DNA of 64,000 nt from Capilliphycus salinus (GTDB taxonomy: Bacteria; Cyanobacteriota; Cyanobacteriia; Cyanobacteriales; Microcoleaceae): positions 7,440,001-7,504,000 of the forward strand of contig NZ_CP178543.1 in NCBI RefSeq assembly GCF_047276495.1. Reading direction: 5' to 3'. Both the position numbers and the translations under genes were made by a program. Below are positions 55,433 to 63,999 of the stretch, piece after piece. The stretch's first letter is position 1; every line of letters begins with the position of its first letter. The notes under the pieces were generated by a model. It did not search any database and was not told the DNA's origin. It worked only from the letters and a program-made list of their open reading frames with translations.

Positions 55433-56164
55433 ATGTCTAAAAAATCTGATCGATCTTCCTCGTCCTTGACTTCTAGTTCTTCGGCTTATCTTTCCGATCA
55501 ATGGCACACTCTAACCAATGCCGTTGCTTATCGCTTTAATAAAGAATATAAAGGAGAGGCTTTTGAACTTCCCGAAGAAGTGGAAAATTTGCCGATTTTT
55601 CGCGATCGCATCGCGGGAACTTTACAAGCAAAAATGACTTCGCCCTTTTGGGAATTGACTAAAATTCAGAAAAATCAACACTGTTTGGATATCGGTTGTG
55701 GGGTTAGTTTTTTGATTTATCCTTGGCGAGATTGGAATGCTTTGTTTTACGGTCAAGAGATTAGTCAAGTGGCAATCGATGCTTTGAATGCACGGGGACC
55801 TCAGTTGAATTCTAAACTGTTTAAAGGGGTAAAATTGGGGGCGGCTCATCATTTAGAATATGAAGCGGATCAGTTTGATTTGGCGATCGCCACCGGGTTG
55901 AGTTGTTATTATCCTTTAGATTATTGGGCGGAAGTTCTCACGGAAGTTAAACGGGTTTTAAAGCCTACGGGTGAGTTTGTTTTTGATGCGATCAATCCCG
56001 ATGCACCGCTGGCGGAAGATTGGGCGATTTTAGAAACTTATTTGGGAACGGAAGTGTTTTTAGAATCCTTAGAAGATTGGGAAAAAACGATAAAATCCCC
56101 AGGAGCAAAGATTGTTAAACAGCAACCCGGAGAGTTATTTCAACTGTTTAAAGTTCGTTTTTAA
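55433..56164 (+). CDS. Class I SAM-dependent methyltransferase
   Basis: 243 residues. A Ser-rich N-terminus precedes a Rossmann-like core: CLDIGCGVSFLIYP (motif I, about residues 83-96), FYGQEISQVAIDAL (acidic end of strand 2, about 105), AIATGLSCYYP, and VLKPTGEFVFDAINP. It starts 13 bp after sucD and is probably co-transcribed. The substrate is not predictable; the QEISQ motif suggests a small molecule or lipid rather than RNA, a weak inference. Confidence 0.85.
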   Translation: MSKKSDRSSSSLTSSSSAYLSDQWHTLTNAVAYRFNKEYKGEAFELPEEVENLPIFRDRIAGTLQAKMTSPFWELTKIQKNQHCLDIGCGVSFLIYPWRDWNALFYGQEISQVAIDALNARGPQLNSKLFKGVKLGAAHHLEYEADQFDLAIATGLSCYYPLDYWAEVLTEVKRVLKPTGEFVFDAINPDAPLAEDWAILETYLGTEVFLESLEDWEKTIKSPGAKIVKQQPGELFQLFKVRF

Positions 56165-56183
56165 ACCCGATAATTTAAACCAA

Positions 56184-57002
56184 TTATTGCTGTAATAATT
56201 CCCGAATCCAACTTTGTTCCGACTCCGTTAACGGCGGTGTTAATTCTGTGATATAATGCTCATAATTAATCCGATAATCATAACCCGCCCGATGATAAAC
56301 TGTAGTAAATAACTCCTGTAAATTTAACATCGGTTCCACATCTTCCGAACGCAGAGGAATAGAAAAAATCGGTAAAGAATCTCTCAAATTAAAAGGATAC
56401 AATGTCGCTCGGGGGCGGCGTTCTTCATCACTGACCAAAACCCGATAATCCGATTGAATATCCTCCGCTAAAATCGGCATCGGTTGCCATCCTCGCAGCA
56501 AATCAATTTCAACTAAATTCGTTAAACTGCCTAGCACCCGCTGACGTTTTTTCAGATAAAATTCTCGTCCTTCTCCCGGACGTTTATTCACCGGAGATAA
56601 CACTTCAATCACCGTAACAACGGAACGAGTTGTCATTTCTCGCACTTCTAAATAAGCCTGTCTGACCGTTTCAGGCATGGGAATGTGAACGGTAATTCCT
56701 TTAGATTTAGATTCGGCAACAGCGATGTTTGATTGTCGATTTTCTAATTCTAAACCTTCGGATTCTAAACCTTCAGAAGCTTGAGATTGACGCTTCACCG
56801 CCACATCAGGAATCCCCACTAAAAGAGAATCAGTATTCGTATTATTGACTTCATAAACCCGCTTTTCAATTGCCACTTCATATTTCGGACGAACCTCAGG
56901 AACAAGTCTCTCTGCAATCATCGAAATGAGCAAATGATGAACTTCCGGCCAAAAATCGGGATGTTCTAAACAGGGGTCCATTCCCGGAAACGGTGAAGGC
57001 AT
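56184..57002 (-). CDS. DUF4058 family protein
   Basis: 272 residues from ATG 57002, which has GGAGGG eight bases upstream. N-terminal MPSPFPGMDPCLEHPDFWPEVHH is diagnostic of DUF4058. VREMTTRSVVTVIEVLSPVNKRPGEGREFYLKKRQRVL and LVEIDLLRGWQ give the conserved acidic/basic core resembling a nuclease-like fold. Function unproven; common and multi-copy in cyanobacteria, like Uma2. Confidence 0.87.
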   Translation of the reverse strand: MPSPFPGMDPCLEHPDFWPEVHHLLISMIAERLVPEVRPKYEVAIEKRVYEVNNTNTDSLLVGIPDVAVKRQSQASEGLESEGLELENRQSNIAVAESKSKGITVHIPMPETVRQAYLEVREMTTRSVVTVIEVLSPVNKRPGEGREFYLKKRQRVLGSLTNLVEIDLLRGWQPMPILAEDIQSDYRVLVSDEERRPRATLYPFNLRDSLPIFSIPLRSEDVEPMLNLQELFTTVYHRAGYDYRINYEHYITELTPPLTESEQSWIRELLQQ

Positions 57003-57026
57003 AGTAAAACCCTCCAATTCGCTTTT

Positions 57027-57153
57027 TATATCATGTTAGACTAATCAATGATTATTCTGTAGGGGCGGGTTCAACAAAATCTATACTAGCAGTCCGAGAT
57101 TAAGCTAAACCCGCCCTAACCCATCAGAATTAACCAACCTGACATAATATTAG
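57027..57153. repeat. MITE-like element M1, copy 2
   Basis: About 127 bp. Left end TATATCATGTTAGACTAATC, right end complement of TAATATTATGTCAGGTTGG; inner palindrome GTAGGGGCGGGTT ... AACCCGCCCTA. Aligned with copy 1 and with the reverse complement of copy 3. Confidence 0.75.
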
Positions 57154-57286
57154 TAGTTTAGCATTTTCAGAATTTACGCACAAACCCGATGTTTTAGTCA
57201 GTTTAGCATTCTTCAAACTTTCCCAGTTCAACATTTGTAGCACAGACCTCTAAAATAGAAAACGATTGTGCAACTCAAATAGAATA

Positions 57287-58516
57287 ATGCTAGACCTAGT
57301 GTTGATTAGTACGTTAGGATTTTTAGGAAGTTTTGGTCATTGTGTGGGAATGTGCGGCCCGCTAACGGTGGCGTTTTCTCTCTCGAATTCGGAGGATTCA
57401 AAAGAGGATTCTAAACAACCCTCTTGGCGGTTTCACTTGTTATTAAATATCGGACGAATTCTCAGTTATGCTTTGGTGGGTGCAGCCATTGGCGGATTAG
57501 GTTCGGTCTTGGTAGCAAGCGGACAAATGGCGGGATTGGGGAGCGTTATTCGACGGGGAATGGCAATCTTAACAGGCTTGATGTTAGTGGCGTTAGGACT
57601 GGCACAAATTCGACCGGATTTAATTCCCCGTTTACCGATTTTACACCCGTTTTCCCGTCAAAATCTGCACAACCGGTTGAGCGGGATAATGGTAAATTTA
57701 TCCCTGCAAAAACAACAATTAACCCCTCTATTTTTGGGTTTAGTTTGGGGTTTTATTCCTTGTGGTTTTCTGTATACTGCCCAAATTAAAGCCGCAGAAA
57801 CCGGAAGTTTAAAGATGGGAATGGTGACAATGTTGGCGTTTGGACTGGGAACATTACCCACAATGTTAGGGGTCGGTTTATTAACCAGTAAATTCAGTTC
57901 GGACCGTCGCAGCCAACTATTTCGCCTGGGCGGATGGATTACTTTAACCATTGGAATTCTCACATTATTGCGAACCGGAAATCATGTCGATTATACAGGT
58001 CATGGGGCGTTAATTTGTTTGATGTTAGCGTTAATTGCTCGTCCAATGAGTCGGTTTTTACCGCAACTTTTACAGTATCGACGTTTTTTAGGTGTGGGTG
58101 CTTTTGTGTTAGCATTGGTTCATATGGGTCAAATGATCGACCATACTTTAAATTGGAATATTGACGCCTTTTGGTTTATGGTTCCCCAACATCAATGGGG
58201 AATTGGACTGGGAACCATCGCGTTATTATTGATGACTCCTGCGGCGTTAACGAGTTTTGATAAAATTCAAAGTCATTTAGGCAAATCGTGGCGTAGAATC
58301 CATTTATTAGCGGTTCCGGCGTTTGTTTTGGGTGTGGTTCATCTTTTGTTAAGCGGTTCGAGTTATTTCGGGGGGTTTGAGTGGACAGTTGGCGACCACA
58401 TTCGAGTCGGAATTTTAGCAACAATTAGCCTGTTTGTGTTATTAGTAAGAATGCGTTCAATTTGGTCTTTATTTTCCCTGGATAAGTTCTATGTCTCACC
58501 GAGTAAGTCAAAGTAA
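57287..58516 (+). CDS. SafE/DsbD-like membrane protein fused to a ferric-reductase-like domain
   Basis: 409 residues, nearly all hydrophobic. The first half (1-245) begins MLDLVLISTLGFLGSFGHCVGMCGPLTV, the CxxxC signature of the sulfite-exporter/urease-accessory/DsbD-like family, and includes GFIPCGFLY and GLGTLPTMLGVGL. The second half (about 246-400) has the Arg/His pattern of a YedZ/MsrQ-type ferric-reductase domain: RRFLGVGAFVLALVHMGQMIDHT and WRRIHLLAVPAFVLGVVHLLL, likely haem-ligand His pairs. ATG 57287 chosen. Overlaps the next gene by 26 bp. It may move electrons or thiol equivalents across the membrane; inferred. Confidence 0.82.
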   Translation: MLDLVLISTLGFLGSFGHCVGMCGPLTVAFSLSNSEDSKEDSKQPSWRFHLLLNIGRILSYALVGAAIGGLGSVLVASGQMAGLGSVIRRGMAILTGLMLVALGLAQIRPDLIPRLPILHPFSRQNLHNRLSGIMVNLSLQKQQLTPLFLGLVWGFIPCGFLYTAQIKAAETGSLKMGMVTMLAFGLGTLPTMLGVGLLTSKFSSDRRSQLFRLGGWITLTIGILTLLRTGNHVDYTGHGALICLMLALIARPMSRFLPQLLQYRRFLGVGAFVLALVHMGQMIDHTLNWNIDAFWFMVPQHQWGIGLGTIALLLMTPAALTSFDKIQSHLGKSWRRIHLLAVPAFVLGVVHLLLSGSSYFGGFEWTVGDHIRVGILATISLFVLLVRMRSIWSLFSLDKFYVSPSKSK

Positions 58517-58964
58517 ACTGTTGAAAGGATTTGTTGTTTTTGGGTTGATGAGTTCGGCGGTAATGGTTGATTTTAATCATCGGTTTATGCTTCCAACTCT
58601 CGCCCATGAAGTTGAAGTTTCTGGGGATGTGGCGGCGACTTTTCACCTCGAACCCAATCACAATCCAAAAGCGGGAGAAACCGCCCAAGTTTGGTTTGCG
58701 TTAACTCGCAAAGGAGGTGCTATTATTCCCCTCGAACAATGTAACTGTAAATTGGCGGTTTATCGTCAACCCCGCAAAGCAGAAGATTCGCCGATGATGA
58801 CTCCAACCTTAAAAGCAATTTCCGCCGAAAAATATCAGGGAATTCCGGGGGCGGATGTAATATTTCCGCAAGCGGGAAGTTATGAATTGGAGTTAAGCGG
58901 AACACCCAAAACTGAGGCAAATTTTCAACCGTTTAAGTTGAGTTATTCGGTCACAGTTCGATAA
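58491..58964 (+). CDS. Exported small protein coupled to the SafE-like gene
   Basis: 157 residues. N-terminal basic MSHRVSQSKLLKGF, a hydrophobic stretch (VVFGLMSSAVMVDF) and a cleavage-like ALA-type PTLAHEVEV indicate export to the periplasm. The rest is a beta-rich FixH/YtkA-like domain: FHLEPNHNPKAGETAQVWFALTRKGG, LEQCNCKLAVYR with two Cys spaced CxC, and FPQAGSYELELSG. It overlaps the upstream gene by 26 bp, so is translationally coupled. A metal or thiol partner role is inferred. Confidence 0.75.
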   Translation: MSHRVSQSKLLKGFVVFGLMSSAVMVDFNHRFMLPTLAHEVEVSGDVAATFHLEPNHNPKAGETAQVWFALTRKGGAIIPLEQCNCKLAVYRQPRKAEDSPMMTPTLKAISAEKYQGIPGADVIFPQAGSYELELSGTPKTEANFQPFKLSYSVTVR

Positions 58965-58989
58965 TTTATTACATCCCAAAAACTATCAC

Positions 58990-59221
58990 ATCCCAAAAAC
59001 CCGGTAACTTTATCCCCCTAAATCCCCCTTAAAAAGGGGGACTTTACCCCTATATTCCCCTTGAAAAACCGTAACTTTATCCCCCTAAATCCCCCTTAAA
59101 AAGGGGGACTTTACCCCTATATTCCCCTTAAAAAGGGAGACTTTTCCCATTCTTTTCCCCCCGATCATCGGGGGGCTAGGGGGGATTATTGGGGGGCTAG
59201 GGGGGATTATTGGGGGCTAGG
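58990..59221. repeat. CCCCCTAAATCCCCCTT and GGGGGCTAGG tandem repeats
   Basis: Two copies of a 67-bp unit (TATCCCCCTAAATCCCCCTT ... AAGGGGGACTTTACCCC; starting at 59004 and 59071) are followed by about three copies of a 22-bp GGGGGGCTAGGGGGGATTATT unit (about 59170-59221). Strong alternating G and C tracts. Non-coding. Confidence 0.88.
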
Positions 59222-59254
59222 AAGAATATATCGTAAACGTTGAGGTATTTGATA

Positions 59255-59833
59255 TTATTTTAGAGGATCATTTCCCCAATTCATCAACGAATAACGCCAA
59301 TTTGTATTTTCAATATCTCCCGAAGGTTTTTGAGCGGAATGACGGCGAACATAACTAACAACCCTGCTCATCTGGTGCAAATCATCTTCTGTATAATCTG
59401 CTTTTTTCTTTCGCAAAAGTTCTATAATTCGTTTACCCGACTTGTGACCTATCGCTTCTCCATCCTCTTCTTTTTGACCAACAGACTGACTTTCTTCTGT
59501 ATCTAGCCATTTTTCGAGTTCGGTTGCTGTCATATTGACAACCTCTTTAAACGCTTTAATTTGTTGTTCGCGATCGCTATTATTTGTGTTAGAATTATCG
59601 GTGTTAGAATTATCGGTGTTAGACGTTATCTTTTTCAGCGTTTCAGGTTTGTGTCCGGTTACGTGACCTGTATTATCGTTTTTAACCAAATATCGAGGCT
59701 CATTTTCCGATGCGGCGACATGATTTCCGTCAATCTCTGTCGGCTTTGTAATCTGTGTTTCAATTGTACCCGTTGTAGTACCATTTCCGGTTTTCCATTC
59801 GACTTGATCGCCTTTATTAAACTTCTGAGTCAT
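59255..59833 (-). CDS. DUF2945-DUF3140 fusion protein
   Basis: 192 residues from ATG 59833 with AGGT upstream. Residues 1-65 form a DUF2945/HVA1-type small beta (Tudor-like) domain (FNKGDQVEWKTGNGTTTGTI). Residues 70-85 are an Asn/Ser/Asp repeat linker (NTDNSNTDNSNTNNS). The C-terminal part is a DUF3140 domain (MTATELEKWLDTEESQSVGQ, then HKSGKRIIELLRKKKADYTEDDL). The two domains often occur as separate neighbouring genes. Role unknown; DUF3140 proteins have been suspected of DNA binding. Confidence 0.8.
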   Translation of the reverse strand: MTQKFNKGDQVEWKTGNGTTTGTIETQITKPTEIDGNHVAASENEPRYLVKNDNTGHVTGHKPETLKKITSNTDNSNTDNSNTNNSDREQQIKAFKEVVNMTATELEKWLDTEESQSVGQKEEDGEAIGHKSGKRIIELLRKKKADYTEDDLHQMSRVVSYVRRHSAQKPSGDIENTNWRYSLMNWGNDPLK

Positions 59834-59951
59834 CTGATTTTTACCTATTTTCAATGAGGGCTAATCTTAATTTAAAATCGATAAAATATCAAAACATCAT
59901 TCTTTTTATAGATATCGTTTAATGACTTGCTCTCAAAAATTAATGTCGCTC

Positions 59952-59989
59952 TAAAAAACCCGGCTTAAGCAAGATAAACCGGGTTTTGA
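59952..59989 (-). terminator. Terminator downstream of the acidic protein
   Basis: On the minus strand AAAACCCGG ... CCGGGTTTTTT folds into a stem followed by TTTTTT, about 55 bp after the 60044 stop. Confidence 0.75.
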
Positions 59990-60043
59990 TTTTCGTTTTT
60001 TTCAACTGTTCCTTTTGTCCTCAAAAGTCACTAATTCCGAGGA

Positions 60044-60488
60044 TTAATAGTTATCATTGATCTCTCTATGGGGTTGAATATAGTACATACCTTCGTCGAT
60101 ATCTTCCTCGAGATTTTGGTCGTAACCTTCCCCGTAACCTTCCTCATACTCTCGGTTCATATCTTCTCTATTCATCGTCGGATCATACTCTTCATAAGAA
60201 TCTAAACCGGATTCTTCTCTATAACCTTCATCATTTGGTCTTAAATCTACATTTCCGCTATCAAGTTCTTCGGATCGAGGATCGAGATCTCCGTCTTCAT
60301 ATTCGCCATCAGTAGCGCCTGTATCGACCGCAGGTTGAGCAATTAACAATCCGTTATTAAATTCATTCTCAAGATTATTTGTATTAATTGATTCGGCCTG
60401 AAGCTGATTGAGCAACTATCGGACTAATACCAATAATAGCAGTCAACGTAACAGTTGCAGGTGTCAGTAATTTTTTCAGGTTAAACAT
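60044..60488 (-). pseudogene. Acidic secreted protein, frame broken after the signal peptide
   Basis: ATG 60488 has AGGAG upstream and reads a clear signal peptide: a basic MFNLKK, a hydrophobic core and a cleavage-like SPIVAQS, but the frame stops soon after at about 60387. The adjacent frame, from about 60415, encodes about 120 very acidic residues (DGEYEDGDLDPRSEELDSG, several EEGYGEGY-like units) with no RBS of its own. One inserted base between 60395 and 60420 would explain both. I do not recognise the family. The mature part would be strongly negatively charged, perhaps a surface or calcium-binding protein (inference). Confidence 0.65.
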
Positions 60489-60767
60489 TCTTGAATCTCC
60501 TATTTGAACAGACAAACTGAAAACTTATGTACAATACCATTGTGCTGCAATGGGTTGAATAGTACATCTGCATCTAGGAAGATATCGAGTTATGAAGGCG
60601 AAGATCTACGTTTTCTCCTTAATTATTAACTTTCTAGCTCTTTTAGAATGATCGAAAAAAAATCAATAGCAAGACGAATCTATCCCAAGAAATATTTCAA
60701 CTTGGTCTAATGTTAGAGAAAGTGTTCCTAACTTTCAGTTTCCTGATTTTGTTCGCATCAGCAAGCA

Positions 60768-61955
60768 CTAAAAACGCTTGGAAGATAAGGTTTTTGACTG
60801 TTGAACCTTGCGTAAAGATTGAATCGTTGAAATGGCGTGTTCGGCGACTTGATCTATTTCTTCGGAGGTATTAAATCGACCCATTCCAAACCGAATAGAA
60901 GCATAAGCCAACGCATCGGAACGTCCCAAAGCAGCTAATACATGAGAGGGTTCAATTTTAGCCGAAGTACAAGCCGAACCCGAAGAAACCGCCATCGCCG
61001 GTTGTAAGCCTAATAGTAATGCTTGACCATCGACTCCATCAACACTAATATTCAAATTTCCGGGGAGGCGTTTTGTCGGATGTCCGTTGAGATAAATATC
61101 GCCCAACGTTGCCAATTTTTCCCAGAGTTGTTGTCGCAAATTCGTTAAACGTTCGGTTTCCGATTTCATCTCTTTTAAAGCCAATTTAACCGCTTCTCCG
61201 AACCCAACAATTTGAGGGGTATATAATGTCCCCGATCGCATTCCCCGTTCATGTCCGCCTCCGTGTAGTTGGGGGGCGAGTTTAACTCTGGGGTTGCGGC
61301 GACGAACATACAAAGCGCCAATCCCTTTTGGTCCGTAAATTTTATGGGCGGTTAATGACATTAAATCCACATTCATTTCTTCGACATTCAGGGGGATTTT
61401 TCCCAAGGCTTGGGCGGCGTCGGTGTGAAAGAAAATATTGCGATCACGGCACATTTCCCCAATTTCTGCGAGGGGTTGTAAGACTCCGATTTCGTTATTT
61501 GCCGCCATCACAGACACTAAAATCGTATCGGGACGAATAGCATTTTCTAGCAGGTTTAAATCGATTAAACCATCGGATTGAACCGGAAGTAAAGTTAACT
61601 CAAAGCCCAATTGTTCCAAATAGTGTAACGGGTCGAGAACGGCGTTATGTTCGGTGACAACGCTAATTAAATGACGGCCTTTGTTAAAATAAGCTTCGGC
61701 AACCCCTTTGATGGCTAAATTGTCGGATTCTGTGGCGCCGCTTGTAAAGATAATTTCTTCGGGCGTGGCGTTAATAGCATCGGCTAATATTTCTCTGGCT
61801 TTTTTCACTGCGGCTTCTGCTTCCCAACCGTAAAAATGATTAATACTTGCCGGATTTCCAAAATGTTCGGTAAAATAAGGAATCATAGCGGCTAACACCC
61901 GTTCATCCATCGGTGTTGTCGCGTTGTTATCGAGATAAATTGGACGGTTTGACAT
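60768..61955 (-). CDS. Cysteine desulfurase (IscS/NifS-type)
   Basis: PLP enzyme that removes sulfur from cysteine for Fe-S clusters and thiolation. 395 residues. YLDNNATTPMD at the N-terminus, EIIFTSGATESDNLAIKG, the PLP-lysine in TAHKIYGPKGIGAL (about residue 203), and the catalytic Cys in SSGSACTSAKIEP (about 325-337), are all present. The length and the C-terminal loop fit group I IscS/NifS enzymes rather than SufS. It is divergently oriented to DUF3386, with a NifU-type scaffold gene about 1 kb away. The frame is clean; TCT/TTA-rich upstream without strong RBS. Confidence 0.94.
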   Translation of the reverse strand: MSNRPIYLDNNATTPMDERVLAAMIPYFTEHFGNPASINHFYGWEAEAAVKKAREILADAINATPEEIIFTSGATESDNLAIKGVAEAYFNKGRHLISVVTEHNAVLDPLHYLEQLGFELTLLPVQSDGLIDLNLLENAIRPDTILVSVMAANNEIGVLQPLAEIGEMCRDRNIFFHTDAAQALGKIPLNVEEMNVDLMSLTAHKIYGPKGIGALYVRRRNPRVKLAPQLHGGGHERGMRSGTLYTPQIVGFGEAVKLALKEMKSETERLTNLRQQLWEKLATLGDIYLNGHPTKRLPGNLNISVDGVDGQALLLGLQPAMAVSSGSACTSAKIEPSHVLAALGRSDALAYASIRFGMGRFNTSEEIDQVAEHAISTIQSLRKVQQSKTLSSKRF

Positions 61956-62169
61956 AAGAGATTTAGAAGAAAAGTAGACTTTTGATAGAGATGTAAATTT
62001 TTATTCTTGTTGTTATTGATCGGAGTTAATCGCAGACAGAAGTCAGCCGTTTTGTTTCGGTGGAAGTTGAAAATTTAATTGACTTTCAGAGAAAGTAATT
62101 ACCAATTCTGATAAAACTCAGTGACTATTATATAATAGATAGACGTTAGTTTTGGACTCCACTACTTCC

Positions 62170-62823
62170 ATGACCGAATCAACAAATGCTCGTGACCTTT
62201 TTCGAGCGGCTTACGAACACCGCTACACCTGGGACTCCAACTTCCCCGGTTACAGTGCTGACATTGAACTCAAACAAGGTGATGAGGTTTACAATGGTCA
62301 GATTCGCATCAATCCCGACATGACTGTAGAAGTGATGGGGATTGAAGATGAAGAGGTAAAACAAAGCATTTACACGCAACTCCGAGATATTGTTACCCAC
62401 CGCAAACGCAACTCTTTTGAGAACTCTCACGGTAAAAATAAATTCAGCTTTGGCGAAAAAGACGAGACCGGCGCCGTCGAAATTCTCGTGGAAGGGGACT
62501 CAATGGGTTCCAACTACAAAGTCCGAGATAATGAAATTTGTTTGGTGAGTCGGGTTATGGGTCGGATGGCGTTTGTCATCAACACCCACGAAAGCCTTGA
62601 CACTGGGGAAGGTTTTGCAGCGAGTCGCTACGATGCGGTTTTCCGCAATCCCCAAACCGATGAAATTATGCGAGAATTGGATTTTGAGGATCAGTTTGAA
62701 AAAATTGGCGATTATTATGTGATGACTCGCCAAGTGGTTCATTCTAAGGAAAATGGAAAAGTTATAACCACTGAGTTTAACTATTCCAATATCAAACTGT
62801 TAGAACCGGCAACAGTGAGCTAG
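62170..62823 (+). CDS. DUF3386 family protein
   Basis: 217 residues from ATG 62170 (TESTNARDLFRAAYEHRYTW); TTG 62152 is an alternative. Cytosolic, mostly beta, with NFPGYSADIELKQGDEVYNG, RVMGRMAFVINTHESLDTGEG and YYVMTRQVVHSKENGK typical of the DUF3386 family, which occurs mainly in cyanobacteria and has no known function. Downstream lies the NifU-type gene 90 bp on. Confidence 0.85.
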   Translation: MTESTNARDLFRAAYEHRYTWDSNFPGYSADIELKQGDEVYNGQIRINPDMTVEVMGIEDEEVKQSIYTQLRDIVTHRKRNSFENSHGKNKFSFGEKDETGAVEILVEGDSMGSNYKVRDNEICLVSRVMGRMAFVINTHESLDTGEGFAASRYDAVFRNPQTDEIMRELDFEDQFEKIGDYYVMTRQVVHSKENGKVITTEFNYSNIKLLEPATVS

Positions 62824-62913
62824 AATTTGAACTCTTAATGTTTCTTTTGAGACGTTAGGATTAAGATAAGTTCAGATTGATCGTTTTGAAGAATAAACAA
62901 CAAGAGGTGAGCC

Positions 62914-63153
62914 ATGTCCACTCTAGCCTTAACACCAGACAACGTTGAAACCGTTTTGGACGAACTTCGCCCCTATTTAATGGCCGATGGCGGTAACGTT
63001 GAGATCGTTGAACTCGATGGCCCGATTGTGCGGTTGCGTCTGCAAGGCGCTTGTGGGTCTTGTCCCAGTTCAACCATGACGTTAAAAATGGGAATTGAAC
63101 GCCGTTTACGAGAAAAAATCCCCGAAATTGCAGAAGTTGTAGCGGTTGCATAG
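62914..63153 (+). CDS. NifU-like Fe-S scaffold (CnfU/NfuA-type domain)
   Basis: 79-residue single Nfu domain. Residues 8-30 (PDNVETVLDELRPYLMADGGN) are the conserved start and the cluster-binding CGSC occurs in GACGSCPSSTMTLKMGIERRL (about residues 46-66). A Cys-x2-Cys pair per monomer makes a dimer-bridged cluster. Matches the stand-alone cyanobacterial CnfU type. AAGAGGTGAGCC is a good RBS. It lies after DUF3386; the cysteine desulfurase is about 1 kb upstream on the other strand. Confidence 0.93.
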   Translation: MSTLALTPDNVETVLDELRPYLMADGGNVEIVELDGPIVRLRLQGACGSCPSSTMTLKMGIERRLREKIPEIAEVVAVA

Positions 63154-63346
63154 TTGAATTTTACCGTTCAATTGTCTCGAATTAGGGATTAGAGAAAAGG
63201 AAAGTTAAAAAGGCGATCGCTTCTAAATCTCCTTTAGACTTTCTCAACTCTAATCCCTTTTTAATTGGGAAATATTTCCCCGACTAAAAGTATGAGGAGC
63301 AAACTTGTTTGAACTTTAGTATATTAGGAGAAATAAATAGTATTGA

Positions 63347-63559
63347 ATGGAATTTGTGATTTGCATCAATAACCAAAATTACCCAGCTTCTTTAGAAGTT
63401 CGGAAAATCTATAAACTCATTCCGGATTATTCTGCCAATCTTCATCAAATGATTCGAGTCATTGATGAGTCTGGAGAAGATTATTTATATCCTAAAAACT
63501 ACTTTATGTCTGTGGAACTTTCAGACGCAATTATAGAAGCGAGCGCCACGATTAACTAA
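63347..63559 (+). CDS. Small protein of unknown function
   Basis: 70 residues: MEFVICINNQNYPASLEVRKIYKLIPD, then QMIRVIDESGEDYLYPKNYF and a short helix. It has a beta-rich fold without signal, membrane or metal motifs. AGGAGAAATA precedes the ATG. It resembles widespread small SH3-like hypothetical proteins, but I cannot name a family. Confidence 0.65.
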   Translation: MEFVICINNQNYPASLEVRKIYKLIPDYSANLHQMIRVIDESGEDYLYPKNYFMSVELSDAIIEASATIN

Positions 63560-63655
63560 TTCATTATTATTGCTCAACCGGATTCCCACCTTATTCCTAA
63601 GTTTTTTAATGATTTTTCCTTGATTAAAAGTTTCATTATTAAGAGATACATTCCC

Positions 63656-63687
63656 AAAAACCCGGTAACTTTGCAGAAACCGGGTTT
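63656..63687 (+). terminator. Possible terminator after the small unknown gene
   Basis: AAAACCCGG ... AGAAACCGGGTTT forms a stem about 100 bp after the 63559 stop, then TAATTCT. The T-run is weak; it also belongs to the dispersed CCCGGTTTCT hairpin family. Confidence 0.4.
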
Positions 63688-63726
63688 AATTCTATCCATT
63701 TTAATCTTGAAATTTTAAGATGATCT

Positions 63727-63849
63727 CCGGTTAATTAATGTTGTTATGGGGTGCGGGGCGGGTTTAACTCAATCTCGGAGTGGTTATCAAGATTAATGCA
63801 CCAAGCCGCCCCTACAACGATCATTGATTGGTCGGATATCATATAATCT
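63727..63849. repeat. MITE-like element M1, copy 3 (opposite orientation)
   Basis: Right end ATCATTGATTGGTCGGATATC is the counterpart of the left end of copies 1 and 2; the inner arms GGGGCGGGTT and GCCGCCCCTAC and the middle CTCAATCTCGGAGTGGTTATC match their reverse complements. It fills most of the 63560-63870 gap, where no gene was seen. Confidence 0.7.
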
Positions 63850-63870
63850 TGATCATTGTGGAATTTCCTC

Positions 63871-63999
63871 CTAATTATAGATGGGATCTGTGGTTGCGGT
63901 TGCTTCTCCATACTCTTGGAGTTTAGTTAAAATTTGAGAAGCCTTGGCACGATTTTCAGGGATTAACGTAAAAACCACCGTGTTGAAATCGGCAACAGA
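63871..63999 (-). CDS. C-terminal end of an unidentified protein (window edge)
   Basis: The frame is open from the window end to the TAG at 63871-63873 and encodes 42 residues: SVADFNTVVFTLIPENRAKASQ, then a helical stretch and TATTDPIYN. No family can be assigned from this fragment; the rest lies outside the window. Confidence 0.45.
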   Translation of the reverse strand, partial: SVADFNTVVFTLIPENRAKASQILTKLQEYGEATATTDPIYN

